64,000 bases of DNA from Carboxylicivirga linearis (lineage in GTDB: Bacteria; Bacteroidota; Bacteroidia; Bacteroidales; Marinilabiliaceae). Of this stretch, positions 1 to 8,605 are shown one piece after another. The translations under genes and the position numbers were made by a program. The stretch is taken from positions 186,001 through 250,000 of the forward strand of contig NZ_JAGUCO010000002.1 of the NCBI RefSeq assembly GCF_018271995.1. The letters run 5' to 3'. The notes under the pieces are model-generated. The model was given only the letters and a program-made list of their open reading frames with translations, searched no databases and was not told where the DNA came from. Position 1 is the stretch's first letter, and every line of letters begins with the position of its first letter.

Positions 1-2
1 AT

Positions 3-605
3 CCATTGGTTAAAGGTTTAGTTTTAGGCACTCGGCCCGACTGTATTTCGGATGATTTATTGGAACATTTGGCTGAATGGCAAAAAGAGTATTATATAGC
101 CATTGAACTAGGGGCAGAGTCTACTTTGGAGAGTACTTTGGTTGATATTAATCGCGGTCATACCTACGCCGAAACAGTTGAAACTACCAAACGAATAGTG
201 GCTCATAATATTCCGGTTGGAATACATTTAATTCTTGGGTTACCCGGTGAATTGAAAGAGGATATGTTACTTCATGCAACAGAAATCTCTAAATTACCCA
301 TTAACTTTTTAAAGTTACATCAACTGCAAATTGTTAAGGGAAGTGCATTTGCAAAACAGTTCAAGAATAATCCTGAAAGCTTCAATTTATACTCAGCTGA
401 AAATTATATTGAGCTGGTAGTTGATTTTATCGAGCGTTTGAATCCCGAAATTGTATTGGAACGTTTTATCAGTCAGGCACCGCATGAATTATTAATTGCA
501 CCCCGTTGGGGCTTGAAAAACTTTGAATTTGTAGCCAAAGTTGAAAAACGACTAAAGGAACGTGATACCTGGCAGGGGAAATTGTTTGGGAAACCTTCAG
601 AATAA
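3..605 (+). CDS. yhcC: YhcC-like radical SAM protein, C-terminal part (gene cut by window start)
   Basis: The reading frame is already open at the first base, so the N-terminal part with the radical SAM cysteine motif lies outside the window. About 200 residues are visible. They hold the family's GTRPDC motif near the start, then an ELGAES strand, HLILGLPGE and LKLHQLQIVKG, an order typical of the YhcC/TIGR01212 family (about 300 residues in full). The tail ends in APRWGLKNFEFVAKVEK and a basic stretch, as in full-length relatives. The family consists of [4Fe-4S]/SAM enzymes of uncertain cellular function. No downstream operon partner is evident, since the next gene is convergent. Confidence 0.85.
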   Translation, partial: PLVKGLVLGTRPDCISDDLLEHLAEWQKEYYIAIELGAESTLESTLVDINRGHTYAETVETTKRIVAHNIPVGIHLILGLPGELKEDMLLHATEISKLPINFLKLHQLQIVKGSAFAKQFKNNPESFNLYSAENYIELVVDFIERLNPEIVLERFISQAPHELLIAPRWGLKNFEFVAKVEKRLKERDTWQGKLFGKPSE

Positions 606-669
606 TTTCTTCCTATATAAGTTAGGAGAGGATTAAGCAAGTTTTTTTGAAGTCCCGAAGCGACGTCTG

Positions 670-701
670 TAATAGCATAGTACGAAAGTGCTATGCTATT
701 A
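670..701. repeat. Perfect hairpin with GAAA tetraloop
   Basis: A stem of 11 Watson-Crick pairs (670-680 with 691-701) continues inward through a U-G, an A-U and a C-G pair to a GAAA tetraloop. It sits between two convergent genes but has no T tract on either side, so it is not a classic intrinsic terminator. It could be a REP-like repeat or an RNA 3'-end stabiliser. Confidence 0.6.
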
Positions 702-727
702 GAAAGAGAATAGTACATGAAATATTC

Positions 728-1072
728 TTACAGATTAATCACCTTATCAGCATTTGTTTGCAGGGTAATAATATCCATCATGGTACCTTTGATTCCAACC
801 TGTATATTATCAGCAATACTATAGTAGTTAAGGCAGGTACCACAGGCAATGATTTTAACGCCTCGCTCTTCCAGCTTTTTCATTTGCTCAATAACAGGAC
901 TATTTTGTGCTAATAATTTTACTCCGCCGTTATATAGCGCAATAAATGAGGGCAAGCGGCTATCTTCATCTAAAAGTCGCAAATAATTAGCTATTAATTT
1001 AATTCCCAGTTCTTCATCTCCATCACCCATTCCATACCGGGTAATTTGAAGTAATTCGCATAGTGGTTTCAT
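728..1072 (-). CDS. yedF: YedF-like DsrE-family protein (stand-alone C-terminal domain)
   Basis: This is a 114-residue DsrE/DsrF-fold protein. It contains NGGVKLL near residue 50 and the CGTC pair at Cys77/Cys80 in an IIACGTCLNYY context, which is the signature of the C-terminal domain of the selenium-metabolism-associated YedF family. Classical YedF proteins carry an N-terminal TusA/SirA domain; here there is none, and the protein starts directly with the DsrE fold. A sulfur or selenium relay role through the cysteine pair is inferred. It lies downstream of the DUF4197 lipoprotein gene on the same strand, separated by a long hairpin, so co-transcription is uncertain. A complete TusA-DsrE arrangement occurs elsewhere in the window inside the CoA-disulfide reductase fusion. 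Confidence 0.75.
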   Translation of the reverse strand: MKPLCELLQITRYGMGDGDEELGIKLIANYLRLLDEDSRLPSFIALYNGGVKLLAQNSPVIEQMKKLEERGVKIIACGTCLNYYSIADNIQVGIKGTMMDIITLQTNADKVINL

Positions 1073-1077
1073 ATTCC

Positions 1078-1105
1078 AAGTTAAAAGGTTAAAGTGAAAA
1101 GTAGA
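1078..1105. repeat. Heptad repeat tract
   Basis: Four consecutive 7-nt units each begin with AAG (AAGTTAA, AAGGTTA, AAGTGAA, AAGTAGA). The tract abuts and slightly overlaps the long hairpin at 1103-1153. It belongs to the same style of 7-nt-phased intergenic DNA found around kdsA, rarA and msrA. Confidence 0.55.
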
Positions 1106-1153
1106 ATATTAAAGGCAAAAAGTTATACTTTAACTTTTTGCCTTTAATATTCT
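1103..1153 (-). terminator. 23-bp perfect hairpin, probable terminator of the DUF4197 gene
   Basis: Two perfectly complementary 23-nt arms enclose a 5-nt loop, starting 9 nt after the DUF4197 stop codon. On the minus strand the stem is followed by a T-rich run (ACTTTTCACTTTAACC). The stem is much longer and more perfect than an ordinary terminator and also sits about 30 nt upstream of the yedF-like start, so a leader role is possible. Confidence 0.6.
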
Positions 1154-1162
1154 GAATTGTTT

Positions 1163-1897
1163 TTATTTAAATACTCTTTCTAGTACATCATTTACGCGAG
1201 CAGCCGGATCTTGACGGATGTTTTTTTCTTCATCAGCAATTTTAACGAAAAGGCCGTTTAAGGCTTGTTCTGTAAGATATCGATCTAAATCAACATCTAC
1301 CGTTTTTAATCCAGCCATTTGTCCTAGAGGATTATCGGCAATTTTATTCCATCTGCCGGTTAATGATTCCCACGATTCATTGGTTGAAACGCCTGCCGCA
1401 ATTTCTTTATCCAGTGATTTTTGAATTTTAGGATTGTATAAATTAAATAGTTCTTTGTACGTGTTATTCTTCAAATATTGTGTGGCAGCATCTGTTTCGC
1501 CGTTTAAAATGGTGAATGCATCTTGTATCGTCATTTTTTTAACTGCTGTCCAAAAAACGGGCCCTGCTTCTTTGGCGGCATCTTCTGCTGCTCGATTAAT
1601 ACTCTTAATAACATCTTCAACCAGCTTGTCGCCACCCGGTATTTTAGATGCATTATCAACAATAATATCAGCTTCTTTAGGTAGGAGAATCTTTACCAAA
1701 TCATCGCCATAATAGCCATTTGTTACACCCAACCTTGCTGAAGCCGAATCTGTTCCAACACGAAGGGCTTCCTTTAATCCATTGGCTACTTCATCTTCTG
1801 TTAAGGGTATATCAATTGGCAGGGTTTCTGCTATTTTTGTTAATTCTGCACAAGCTGTCAGGCTAACTAAGAGCAGAAGAGTGTAAATTTTTTTCAT
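1163..1897 (-). CDS. DUF4197 domain-containing lipoprotein
   Basis: A 244-residue predicted lipoprotein: a short basic N terminus, a hydrophobic stretch and a lipobox ending in Cys16 (SLTAC). The mature part matches the DUF4197 pattern seen across Proteobacteria and Bacteroidota: a GLKEALRVGTDSA motif near residue 40, KILLPKE near residue 70, a long helical middle with NRAAEDAAKEA, and DAFTILNGETDAATQYLK. Family function is unknown. The sequence is mostly helical and polar, consistent with a periplasm-facing, membrane-tethered protein. It is monocistronic or leads into the yedF-like gene, with a strong hairpin right after the stop codon. Confidence 0.85.
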   Translation of the reverse strand: MKKIYTLLLLVSLTACAELTKIAETLPIDIPLTEDEVANGLKEALRVGTDSASARLGVTNGYYGDDLVKILLPKEADIIVDNASKIPGGDKLVEDVIKSINRAAEDAAKEAGPVFWTAVKKMTIQDAFTILNGETDAATQYLKNNTYKELFNLYNPKIQKSLDKEIAAGVSTNESWESLTGRWNKIADNPLGQMAGLKTVDVDLDRYLTEQALNGLFVKIADEEKNIRQDPAARVNDVLERVFK

Positions 1898-1984
1898 CAG
1901 GTTGTTTGTTTATTTGTTCAATTTGTCGGTTGTTAATCATGCTGATGTTATGTTTCTTGTATATCAATCAAACATCAGTTTAGT

Positions 1985-3916
1985 CTATGATCTCTTTTTT
2001 CTGAATTTTTGACTTTTTGCACCTTTAAACTTAGTATGTTTTTTAGAAATATGTCCTTTAACCTGATGTTTTTCTTTATCGGGGAAGAGTTTCTTAATCA
2101 TATCAAAACGATTCAGTTTTTTCAATCGGTCTTTAATTTGTTGCTGATATTCTTTTTTATACCAGAATAAAAACATCCGTTGATTTAACTTATCTTTTTT
2201 AGAAACAGGAGTATACATTTTCTCCAGTGTATATGGATGGTAGCCCGAATGATAAATTACAGTCGCTACCGTCATGGGTGTTGGAGTAAAATCCTGCACC
2301 TGTTCTAATTTGAAATCCAGATCGTGTGTTTCGCACGCCAAATTAGCCATATCTAACTCTTCACTTCCTGGGTGACTGGAAATAAAGTAAGGTATAATTT
2401 GTTGGTTTAGCTTTTTCTTTTGATTGATACGGTCAAAATCGGCCTTGAACTTGTAAAAAAGCTTGAAGCTTGGTTTTCGCATCACATTCAGCACCTGGTC
2501 TGAAGTATGTTCAGGAGCCACTTTTAATCGACCGGAAACATGATTGGTAATAAGCTCTTCCATATACTCTTTATGACTTTCTTTCTCTTGAGAAGTTGCC
2601 ATATTGTTATAAAGCATATCGTAGCGAACACCACTTCCCACAAAAGCTTTTTTAATTCCATTCATTTTACTGACTGAGCGATAAATGTCAGTCATAGCCG
2701 TATGGTCGGTATTTAGGTTAGTACAAATATTTGGATGAATACAGGACGGACGAGTACAACGTTGACAAATGCGCAGATTTTTACCTTCCATTTTATACAT
2801 ATTGGCACTTGGACCGCCTAAATCAGACAAATAACCTTTGAAATCAGGCATTTTAGTGATTTTATCTACCTCATTTAGAATGCTTTCCTTAGAACGAGAT
2901 GCAATAAATTTTCCCTGATGTGCCGATATTGTACAGAAACTACATCCACCAAAACATCCGCGGTGCATGTTGACCGAGAACTTAATCATTTCAAAAGCAG
3001 GAATTGGACCTTTAGCAATATATCTCGGATGTGGCAATCGGGTATAAGGTAAATCAAATGAAGCATCCAGTTCACCTGTTGACATAGGAGGGTAAGGAGG
3101 GTTAATCACAATTTGCTGATCACCCACTTTTTGTACCAAACGGGCTGCATTCCATCTATTGGATTCCTCTTCAACGTATCTGAAATTACGGGCATACTTC
3201 AATTTATCTTCAAGGCATTCATCATGCGAAGCCAATTCAATATCTTTCCAGTTCTTATTTTTAGGAAGTTCTTGATTTATATCCTGTAAAAAAGCTGTTT
3301 GAGGAATGGTTTTCAGAGATTCTAAAGGAACGCCTCGTTCAATCAATCGAATAATCTCCAATAGGGGCTGTTCGCCCATTCCATATACCATTAAATCGGC
3401 TTTGGCGTTGGCTAAAATACCTGGCTTCAGTTTATCCGACCAATAATCGTAATGTGTTACTCTTCGTAACGAAGCTTCAATTCCTCCCAATAAAACAGGT
3501 ACATCCGGAAAGAGATCTTTAAGGATATTGCAATATACAACAGAGGCATAATCGGGACGCTGGCCTGAACGGCCATCAGGAGTGTAGGCGTCGTTAGAGC
3601 GTAATCGTCGATTAGCGGTATAATGATTTACCATGGAGTCCATAGCACCGGCCGTCACACCAAAAAAGTAATTGGGGCGTCCCAATTTTTTAAAATCACG
3701 AAGATCATCCCTCCAGTTGGGTTGAGGCACAATGGCTACTTTTAAACCATGTGATTCCAGCATACGGCCTATCACAGCTGCTCCAAAAGCAGGGTGATCT
3801 ATATAGGCATCCCCTGTAAATAAGATTACATCAACACTGTCCCAACCTCTCTTTTCCACCTCTTTGGCCGACGTAGGCAGCCAATCTTCCATTTTATATC
3901 TCTTATCCAATTTCAT
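1985..3916 (-). CDS. ygiQ: YgiQ family radical SAM protein
   Basis: A 643-residue protein with the full YgiQ architecture. The N-terminal domain has WLPTSAKEVEKRGWDSVDVILFTGDAYIDHP. The central radical SAM core carries the CX3CX2C cluster motif (CFGGCSFC, near residues 318-325). The C-terminal domain (DUF3362 type) ends in a lysine/arginine-rich tail. An additional cysteine group (CQRCTRPSCIHPNIC) follows the core and may bind a second cluster. Family members are cytosolic and their reaction is not established. The ATG is supported by a TACTTTTG element only a few bases upstream on the minus strand, which would give an almost leaderless mRNA. It is divergent from the zapA operon. Confidence 0.93.
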   Translation of the reverse strand: MKLDKRYKMEDWLPTSAKEVEKRGWDSVDVILFTGDAYIDHPAFGAAVIGRMLESHGLKVAIVPQPNWRDDLRDFKKLGRPNYFFGVTAGAMDSMVNHYTANRRLRSNDAYTPDGRSGQRPDYASVVYCNILKDLFPDVPVLLGGIEASLRRVTHYDYWSDKLKPGILANAKADLMVYGMGEQPLLEIIRLIERGVPLESLKTIPQTAFLQDINQELPKNKNWKDIELASHDECLEDKLKYARNFRYVEEESNRWNAARLVQKVGDQQIVINPPYPPMSTGELDASFDLPYTRLPHPRYIAKGPIPAFEMIKFSVNMHRGCFGGCSFCTISAHQGKFIASRSKESILNEVDKITKMPDFKGYLSDLGGPSANMYKMEGKNLRICQRCTRPSCIHPNICTNLNTDHTAMTDIYRSVSKMNGIKKAFVGSGVRYDMLYNNMATSQEKESHKEYMEELITNHVSGRLKVAPEHTSDQVLNVMRKPSFKLFYKFKADFDRINQKKKLNQQIIPYFISSHPGSEELDMANLACETHDLDFKLEQVQDFTPTPMTVATVIYHSGYHPYTLEKMYTPVSKKDKLNQRMFLFWYKKEYQQQIKDRLKKLNRFDMIKKLFPDKEKHQVKGHISKKHTKFKGAKSQKFRKKRS

Positions 3917-3921
3917 CGTTG

Positions 3922-3929
3922 CAAAAGTA
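3922..3929 (-). promoter_or_regulatory. Bacteroidota -7 element for ygiQ
   Basis: The minus-strand sequence TACTTTTG fits the TAnnTTTG consensus and lies 5 bp upstream of the ygiQ start codon. If used, transcription would begin at or very near the A of the ATG. No clear -33 TTTG was identified, so this is tentative. Confidence 0.4.
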
Positions 3930-4061
3930 CCTAAAATCTGATTATTTCAATTAAAACTTAATGTATCACTTCCGAAATGTGCAATTTTCAGAATATTACG
4001 GTTTTAACAATATAACCACAAAAAGAGTTAAAGGTTTTTTTTTATATTTTAAAACCAATGT

Positions 4062-4069
4062 TAACTTTG
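4062..4069 (+). promoter_or_regulatory. Bacteroidota -7 element for the coiled-coil/zapA operon
   Basis: TAACTTTG matches TAnnTTTG, 18 nt upstream of the ATG at 4088, giving a short leader. The preceding 30 bases are very T/A rich and have no exact TTTG at the expected spacing. Confidence 0.5.
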
Positions 4070-4087
4070 TAAGGAAAAATTTGGTTT

Positions 4088-4381
4088 ATGACAGATCCAA
4101 ATAGCGAATTGATTGTTGATTTAAAGAACAAAATAAATAAACTGGTTGCCCGGTACAAAGGTCTGGAAGCAGAGGTGAAGTTATTAGAGGAGGAGAAAGG
4201 ACGCTTAACCGAACAATTGGAGTTGGTTAATAAAGATTATACCAACCTGGAGCAACGTTTCAACAATTTAAAATTAACGAAAGACTTGGTTACAGGTACC
4301 TCAGAGGCAACTGATACCAAGAAAAGGATCAACCAAATTGTGCGGGAAATTGATAAGTGTATTGCACTGTTAAACCGTTAA
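4088..4381 (+). CDS. Small coiled-coil protein upstream of ZapA
   Basis: A 97-residue protein, almost wholly heptad-patterned coiled coil from about residue 8 to 65 (ELIVDLKNKINKLVARYKG and LLEEEKGRLTEQLELV). It ends in a conserved-looking tail, RINQIVREIDKCIALLNR. No enzymatic motif or signal peptide is visible. It is 9 nt upstream of zapA and surely co-transcribed. Short coiled-coil proteins in this position are common in Bacteroidota. By position and shape a divisome role like that of ZapB is an attractive inference, but homology to ZapB cannot be claimed from the sequence alone. Confidence 0.8.
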   Translation: MTDPNSELIVDLKNKINKLVARYKGLEAEVKLLEEEKGRLTEQLELVNKDYTNLEQRFNNLKLTKDLVTGTSEATDTKKRINQIVREIDKCIALLNR

Positions 4382-4390
4382 GCTGAAACA

Positions 4391-4696
4391 ATGGACGATA
4401 AACTCTCAATACGAGTAAATGTAGCAGACCGTTTTTATCCTTTACGAATTGATCGTAAGGATGAAGAGCGCATTCGTCTGGCAGCTAAATTGATTAACGA
4501 TAAGGTTTTACAATATAAACAACGCTACTCTGATAAAGATGTACAGGATTTCTTGGCAATGGCCTCGCTTCAGTACGTAATCAAATTATTAGAGTTAGAA
4601 AACCGACATGATGTAGACCCAATGATTGAGGCTGTTCGTGAATTGAACGATCAATTAGAGGACATCTTGTCTGACAAATCAGATCAGGTTTTTTAA
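4391..4696 (+). CDS. zapA: Cell division protein ZapA
   Basis: At 101 residues it is the usual ZapA length. The N-terminal strand region (SIRVNVADRFYPLRI) is followed by the ERIRLAAKLINDKVLQYKQRY helix and the DFLAMASLQYVIKLLELE helix, then a C-terminal coiled coil. ZapA binds FtsZ in the cytoplasm and crosslinks filaments at the Z ring. It follows the coiled-coil gene by 9 nt and precedes a structured RNA element and the RNase Y gene, so cell-division and RNA-decay genes share a transcription neighbourhood. Confidence 0.9.
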   Translation: MDDKLSIRVNVADRFYPLRIDRKDEERIRLAAKLINDKVLQYKQRYSDKDVQDFLAMASLQYVIKLLELENRHDVDPMIEAVRELNDQLEDILSDKSDQVF

Positions 4697-4702
4697 TTAG
4701 TT

Positions 4703-4782
4703 TATTGTAGCTTACAATATACCCGCATTATATGTGCTTCTCTGAATGTTTTCAGACTAGGACATTATGATGCGGTTTTTTT
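4703..4782 (+). ncRNA. Structured RNA/terminator between zapA and rny
   Basis: Two stacked structures are visible. The first is a perfect 7-bp hairpin (4703-4719, TATTGTA arm, 3-nt loop). The second is a long stem (4723-4735 with 4762-4775, about 13 pairs including one G-U and one bulge) enclosing a small inner hairpin (CTGA/TCAG, 4742-4755), with a run of seven T at 4776-4782. It could be an elaborate terminator of the zapA operon or the 3' part of a small RNA. In many bacteria the 6S RNA gene lies next to zapA; this element is shorter than typical 6S RNA, so that identity is not claimed. Confidence 0.5.
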
Positions 4783-4802
4783 ATATATATAAATCGATAA
4801 AG

Positions 4803-6338
4803 ATGGGAATTGAAATAACAATTGGTATTGTTTCATTTCTGTTTGGAGGCCTTATAACATGGCTGTTAATAACAAAGGCTCTTAAATCCAGAAGTGAAAA
4901 GATCATAAAAGAAGCGGAGGCGGAAGCCGAGGTGATCAAGAAGGATAAGATCCTTCAGGCCAAAGAGAAATTTTTACAGTTACGTTCGGAGCATGAAAAA
5001 GAGATTAACAACAGAAACTCAAAAATTGTCTCTGCCGAAAACAGAATTAAACAAAAAGAAAGCTCTTTAGCACAGAAACTTGAGGAACAAGCACGTAAGC
5101 GTAAGGAAGTTGATGCAATTCGTGATAATCTTACTGCTCAATTAGAATTGGTTGAGAAGCGTGAATCAGATGTTCAGCATATGCATAAGCAACAAGTTGA
5201 GCAGTTGGAAGCTATTTCAGGCATGTCAGGTGAGGAAGCTAAAGAAATGTTGATTGAAAGTATGAAAGCAGAGGCAAAAACCGAAGCAATGTCATACATC
5301 AATGACATTATGGATGAAGCTAAGATCAATGCCAGTAAGGAAGCTAAACGTATTGTTCTGCAAACTGTACAACGTGTATCTACTGAAACTGCTATTGAAA
5401 ATTCAGTAACTGTTTTCCACATTGATTCCGATGAGATGAAAGGTCGTATCATTGGACGTGAAGGACGTAACATTCGTGCTCTCGAGGCTGCTACAGGGGT
5501 TGAAATTATTGTGGACGATACACCGGAAGCAATTGTACTTTCAGCTTTTGATCCTATGCGTCGCGAGATTGCCCGTTTGGCTTTACATCAATTGGTAACA
5601 GACGGTCGTATTCACCCTGCTCGTATCGAAGAGGTAGTGAATAAAGTTCGCAAGCAGGTTGAAGAAGAAATTATTGAAACAGGTAAACGAACTGCCATTG
5701 ATTTAGGAATTCACGGGTTACACTCTGAGTTGATTAAATTGGTTGGTAAGATGAAGTATCGTTCGTCATACGGACAGAACTTGTTACAACACTCGCGTGA
5801 AACAGCTAATCTTTGTGCTATCATGGCATCGGAATTAGGCTTGAATCCTAAACGTGCTAAACGTGCCGGTTTATTGCATGATATTGGTAAGGTGTCGGAT
5901 GAAGATCCGGAATTACCACACGCAATATTAGGTATGAAGTTGGCTGAGAAATATAAAGAAAAAGCAGATATCTGCAATGCCATTGGAGCTCACCACGATG
6001 AAGTGGAAATGACAACTATGATTGCTCCAATTATTCAGGTTTGTGATGCTATTTCCGGTGCTCGTCCAGGTGCTCGTCGCGAGATTGTAGAAGCTTATAT
6101 TAAGCGTTTGAAAGATCTTGAGTCAATGGCTTTAGCCTATCCGGGAGTAATGAAAACATACGCTATTCAAGCCGGTCGTGAGTTACGTGTTATTGTTGGC
6201 GCTGAAAAAACTTCAGATAAAGAAGCCGAAGAGTTATCATACGATATTGCGCGAAAAATTCAAACTGAAATGACGTATCCTGGTCAGGTTAAAATTACTG
6301 TAATCAGAGAAACACGTGCGATCAGTTATGCGAAATAG
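4803..6338 (+). CDS. rny: Ribonuclease Y
   Basis: A 511-residue endoribonuclease with the full domain order. An N-terminal membrane anchor ([19 protein letters not shown]) is followed by a long charged coiled coil to about residue 190. Next is a KH domain near residues 205-270 with the GREGRNIR loop, then an HD domain with the LLHDIGK motif near residue 357 and [12 protein letters not shown]. RNase Y starts mRNA turnover at the membrane. I chose the ATG at 4803. An in-frame start 36 nt upstream would add [12 protein letters not shown], would lie inside the hairpin of the preceding structured element, and would not match the family. A strong terminator follows. Confidence 0.95.
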   Translation: MGIEITIGIVSFLFGGLITWLLITKALKSRSEKIIKEAEAEAEVIKKDKILQAKEKFLQLRSEHEKEINNRNSKIVSAENRIKQKESSLAQKLEEQARKRKEVDAIRDNLTAQLELVEKRESDVQHMHKQQVEQLEAISGMSGEEAKEMLIESMKAEAKTEAMSYINDIMDEAKINASKEAKRIVLQTVQRVSTETAIENSVTVFHIDSDEMKGRIIGREGRNIRALEAATGVEIIVDDTPEAIVLSAFDPMRREIARLALHQLVTDGRIHPARIEEVVNKVRKQVEEEIIETGKRTAIDLGIHGLHSELIKLVGKMKYRSSYGQNLLQHSRETANLCAIMASELGLNPKRAKRAGLLHDIGKVSDEDPELPHAILGMKLAEKYKEKADICNAIGAHHDEVEMTTMIAPIIQVCDAISGARPGARREIVEAYIKRLKDLESMALAYPGVMKTYAIQAGRELRVIVGAEKTSDKEAEELSYDIARKIQTEMTYPGQVKITVIRETRAISYAK

Positions 6339-6360
6339 TAAATAGAATTAAGATATTTTA

Positions 6361-6386
6361 AAAGCGGCAATTATGCCGCTTTTTTT
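6361..6386 (+). terminator. Intrinsic terminator after rny
   Basis: A 7-bp GC-rich stem (AGCGGCA/TGCCGCT, 4-nt loop) is followed by seven T residues. Confidence 0.85.
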
Positions 6387-6489
6387 ACGTTCGTCATTAA
6401 AAAACTGTTTTTTATAAAACTTATTGATTCAGAATAGGAAAGCAAAATATTAGCTTCTTATTTTTACAGGTATTAAAACCAAATACGAC

Positions 6490-7473
6490 GTGAGAAAACT
6501 TGAAAATAAGGCAGTTTTAGTAACTGGAGGAGCTGGTTTTATTGGCTCCAATTTAGTAGAGACTTTATTAAATCAGAATAATAAAGTGGTTTGTTTGGAC
6601 AACTTTGCCACAGGCAAACGAATTAATATTGAACCTTTTTTATCAAACTCCAACTTTACTCTTATTGAAGGAGATATTCGGAATCTGGAGGATTGTCAAA
6701 ATGCTGTAGAAGGAATGGATGTTGTTCTCCATCAGGCTGCATTAGGTTCTGTGCCACGTTCAATCAAAGATCCTATTACTTCCAATGATGTGAACGTGGG
6801 AGGTTTTGTAAATATGTTAGTAGCAGCACGAGATGCAGGGGTGAAGCGTTTTGTTTACGCAGCCAGTTCATCAACTTATGGGGATAGTAAGAATATGCCT
6901 AAAGTTGAACATATTATTGGTAAGCCATTGTCGCCTTATGCTATCACAAAATATGTAAACGAATTATATGCTGATGTTTTTGCGCGTCTTTATGATATGC
7001 AAATCATTGGATTAAGGTACTTCAATGTATTTGGTCGTCGACAAGATCCGGATGGAGCTTATGCGGCAGTTATACCAAAATTTGTTAAATTGCTGGTCGA
7101 AAAACAATCCCCCGTTATCAACGGAGACGGTACTTTTTCGCGTGATTTTACTTATATTGAGAATGTTATTCAGGCCAATCAACTGGCAGCAACTGTTGAA
7201 AGCGACGAAGCTGTTAACACAGTTTATAATGTTGCCTATGGTGAGCGAACTACATTAAACGAGTTGGTAAGCTGGCTAAAAGAATTTCTATCTGATTTTG
7301 ATAAAGAAATAGCGGAGGTAGAAATTGTTTATGGTCCTGAGCGAACAGGAGATATACCTCATAGCTTGGCATCCATTGAAAAAGGACGCTCATTATTAGG
7401 ATATAACCCTCAGTATAGTATTAAGGAAGGATTAAAAGAAGCCATAAGTTGGTACTGGAATAATTTAAAATAA
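6490..7473 (+). CDS. wbpP: UDP-N-acetylglucosamine 4-epimerase (WbpP/TviC type)
   Basis: A 327-residue extended short-chain dehydrogenase/reductase. It has the NAD-binding TGGAGFIG loop at residues 12-19, the DNFATG motif after strand 2, AASSSTYG with the catalytic Ser/Thr, and YAITK (about residue 150) as the catalytic pair. [15 protein letters not shown] and RDFTYIENV are hallmarks of the WbpP/TviC branch, which interconverts UDP-GlcNAc and UDP-GalNAc (or the uronic acids) for surface polysaccharide. The start codon is GTG. It begins a three-gene nucleotide-sugar operon, 16 nt before gmd. Exact substrate preference cannot be read from the sequence. Confidence 0.85.
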   Translation: MRKLENKAVLVTGGAGFIGSNLVETLLNQNNKVVCLDNFATGKRINIEPFLSNSNFTLIEGDIRNLEDCQNAVEGMDVVLHQAALGSVPRSIKDPITSNDVNVGGFVNMLVAARDAGVKRFVYAASSSTYGDSKNMPKVEHIIGKPLSPYAITKYVNELYADVFARLYDMQIIGLRYFNVFGRRQDPDGAYAAVIPKFVKLLVEKQSPVINGDGTFSRDFTYIENVIQANQLAATVESDEAVNTVYNVAYGERTTLNELVSWLKEFLSDFDKEIAEVEIVYGPERTGDIPHSLASIEKGRSLLGYNPQYSIKEGLKEAISWYWNNLK

Positions 7474-7489
7474 TCGAGAAAAAAACATT

Positions 7490-8605
7490 ATGCCAAAGGT
7501 TGCATTAATTACAGGTGTAACAGGTCAGGATGGAGCCTACCTGTCTGAGTTTTTATTGAAAAAAGGATACATTGTTCACGGCCTAAAACGTCGTTCAAGT
7601 TTATTTAACACCGATCGTATTGATCATTTGTATCAGGATCCACATGTTGAAAATCGTAATTTCACCTTGCATTATGGTGATTTAACAGATTCAACCAACC
7701 TGATACGTATTATTCAGGAAGTTCAACCAGATGAGATATATAATCTGGCTGCAATGAGTCATGTGAAGGTAAGTTTTGATACGCCTGAATATACTGCAAA
7801 TGCTGATGGTATTGGAACTTTACGAATATTAGAAGCTATTCGCTTATTAGGATTAACTGAGAAAACAAGAGTTTACCAGGCTTCAACATCAGAACTATAT
7901 GGATTGGTGCAGGAAGTGCCTCAATCAGAAAGAACTCCATTTTATCCTCGTAGTCCATATGCTGTGGCCAAAATGTATGCCTATTGGATTACAGTAAATT
8001 ACCGTGAAGCTTACAATATGTATGCATGTAATGGTATTTTATTTAATCATGAGAGCCCATTACGTGGTGAAACATTTGTAACACGTAAAATTACGCGAGC
8101 AGTCGCCAAAATTGGTTTGGGCATGCAAGACTGCTTGTATTTAGGTAATATGGATTCGAAACGTGATTGGGGACATGCAAAAGACTATATCAAAGCAATG
8201 TGGTTAATACTTCAACAAGATAAACCAGAGGATTATGTGATTGCTACCGGTGTAACAACTACGGTACGCGATTTTGTTAGTATGGCATTCTCTGAAGTAG
8301 GCATTGAAATAGAATTTAAAGGAGAAGCTGAAAATGAGGTGGGATATGTCAAAGCATGTAATAATCCTGAATTTCAAGTTGAAGTAGGTACCGAAGTCGT
8401 AAAAGTAGATCCTCGTTATTATCGTCCAACAGAGGTTGATTTGTTGATTGGTGACCCAACCAAATCAAATGAAAAATTAGGCTGGAAACCAGAATATGAT
8501 TTAGCAGGTTTAGTTAAAGATATGATGGAGTCAGATGTGAAATTGATGCAAAAGGATAAGTATCTTCGCGAAGGAGGATATGAAACATTGAACTATTTCG
8601 AGTAA
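7490..8605 (+). CDS. gmd: GDP-mannose 4,6-dehydratase
   Basis: A 371-residue SDR enzyme that converts GDP-mannose to GDP-4-keto-6-deoxymannose using tightly bound NADP. Visible are the [12 protein letters not shown] dinucleotide loop at the N terminus, GLKRRSS, the catalytic STSELYG and [12 protein letters not shown] (Tyr-x3-Lys near residue 157), and [16 protein letters not shown], all diagnostic for Gmd. The length is typical. Its stop codon shares a base with the start codon of the next gene (TAATG), implying translational coupling. Together the two enzymes make GDP-L-fucose for glycans or O-antigen. Confidence 0.96.
   Translation: MPKVALITGVTGQDGAYLSEFLLKKGYIVHGLKRRSSLFNTDRIDHLYQDPHVENRNFTLHYGDLTDSTNLIRIIQEVQPDEIYNLAAMSHVKVSFDTPEYTANADGIGTLRILEAIRLLGLTEKTRVYQASTSELYGLVQEVPQSERTPFYPRSPYAVAKMYAYWITVNYREAYNMYACNGILFNHESPLRGETFVTRKITRAVAKIGLGMQDCLYLGNMDSKRDWGHAKDYIKAMWLILQQDKPEDYVIATGVTTTVRDFVSMAFSEVGIEIEFKGEAENEVGYVKACNNPEFQVEVGTEVVKVDPRYYRPTEVDLLIGDPTKSNEKLGWKPEYDLAGLVKDMMESDVKLMQKDKYLREGGYETLNYFE

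Noticed and set aside
4703-4782. Definite 6S RNA call
   Set aside because: The element is much shorter than typical 6S RNA and lacks a demonstrable large central bubble; kept only as a structured RNA candidate.
4767-4802. Upstream in-frame start for RNase Y
   Set aside because: The extra 12 residues are encoded within the hairpin/T-run of the preceding structured element and do not belong to the family N terminus.
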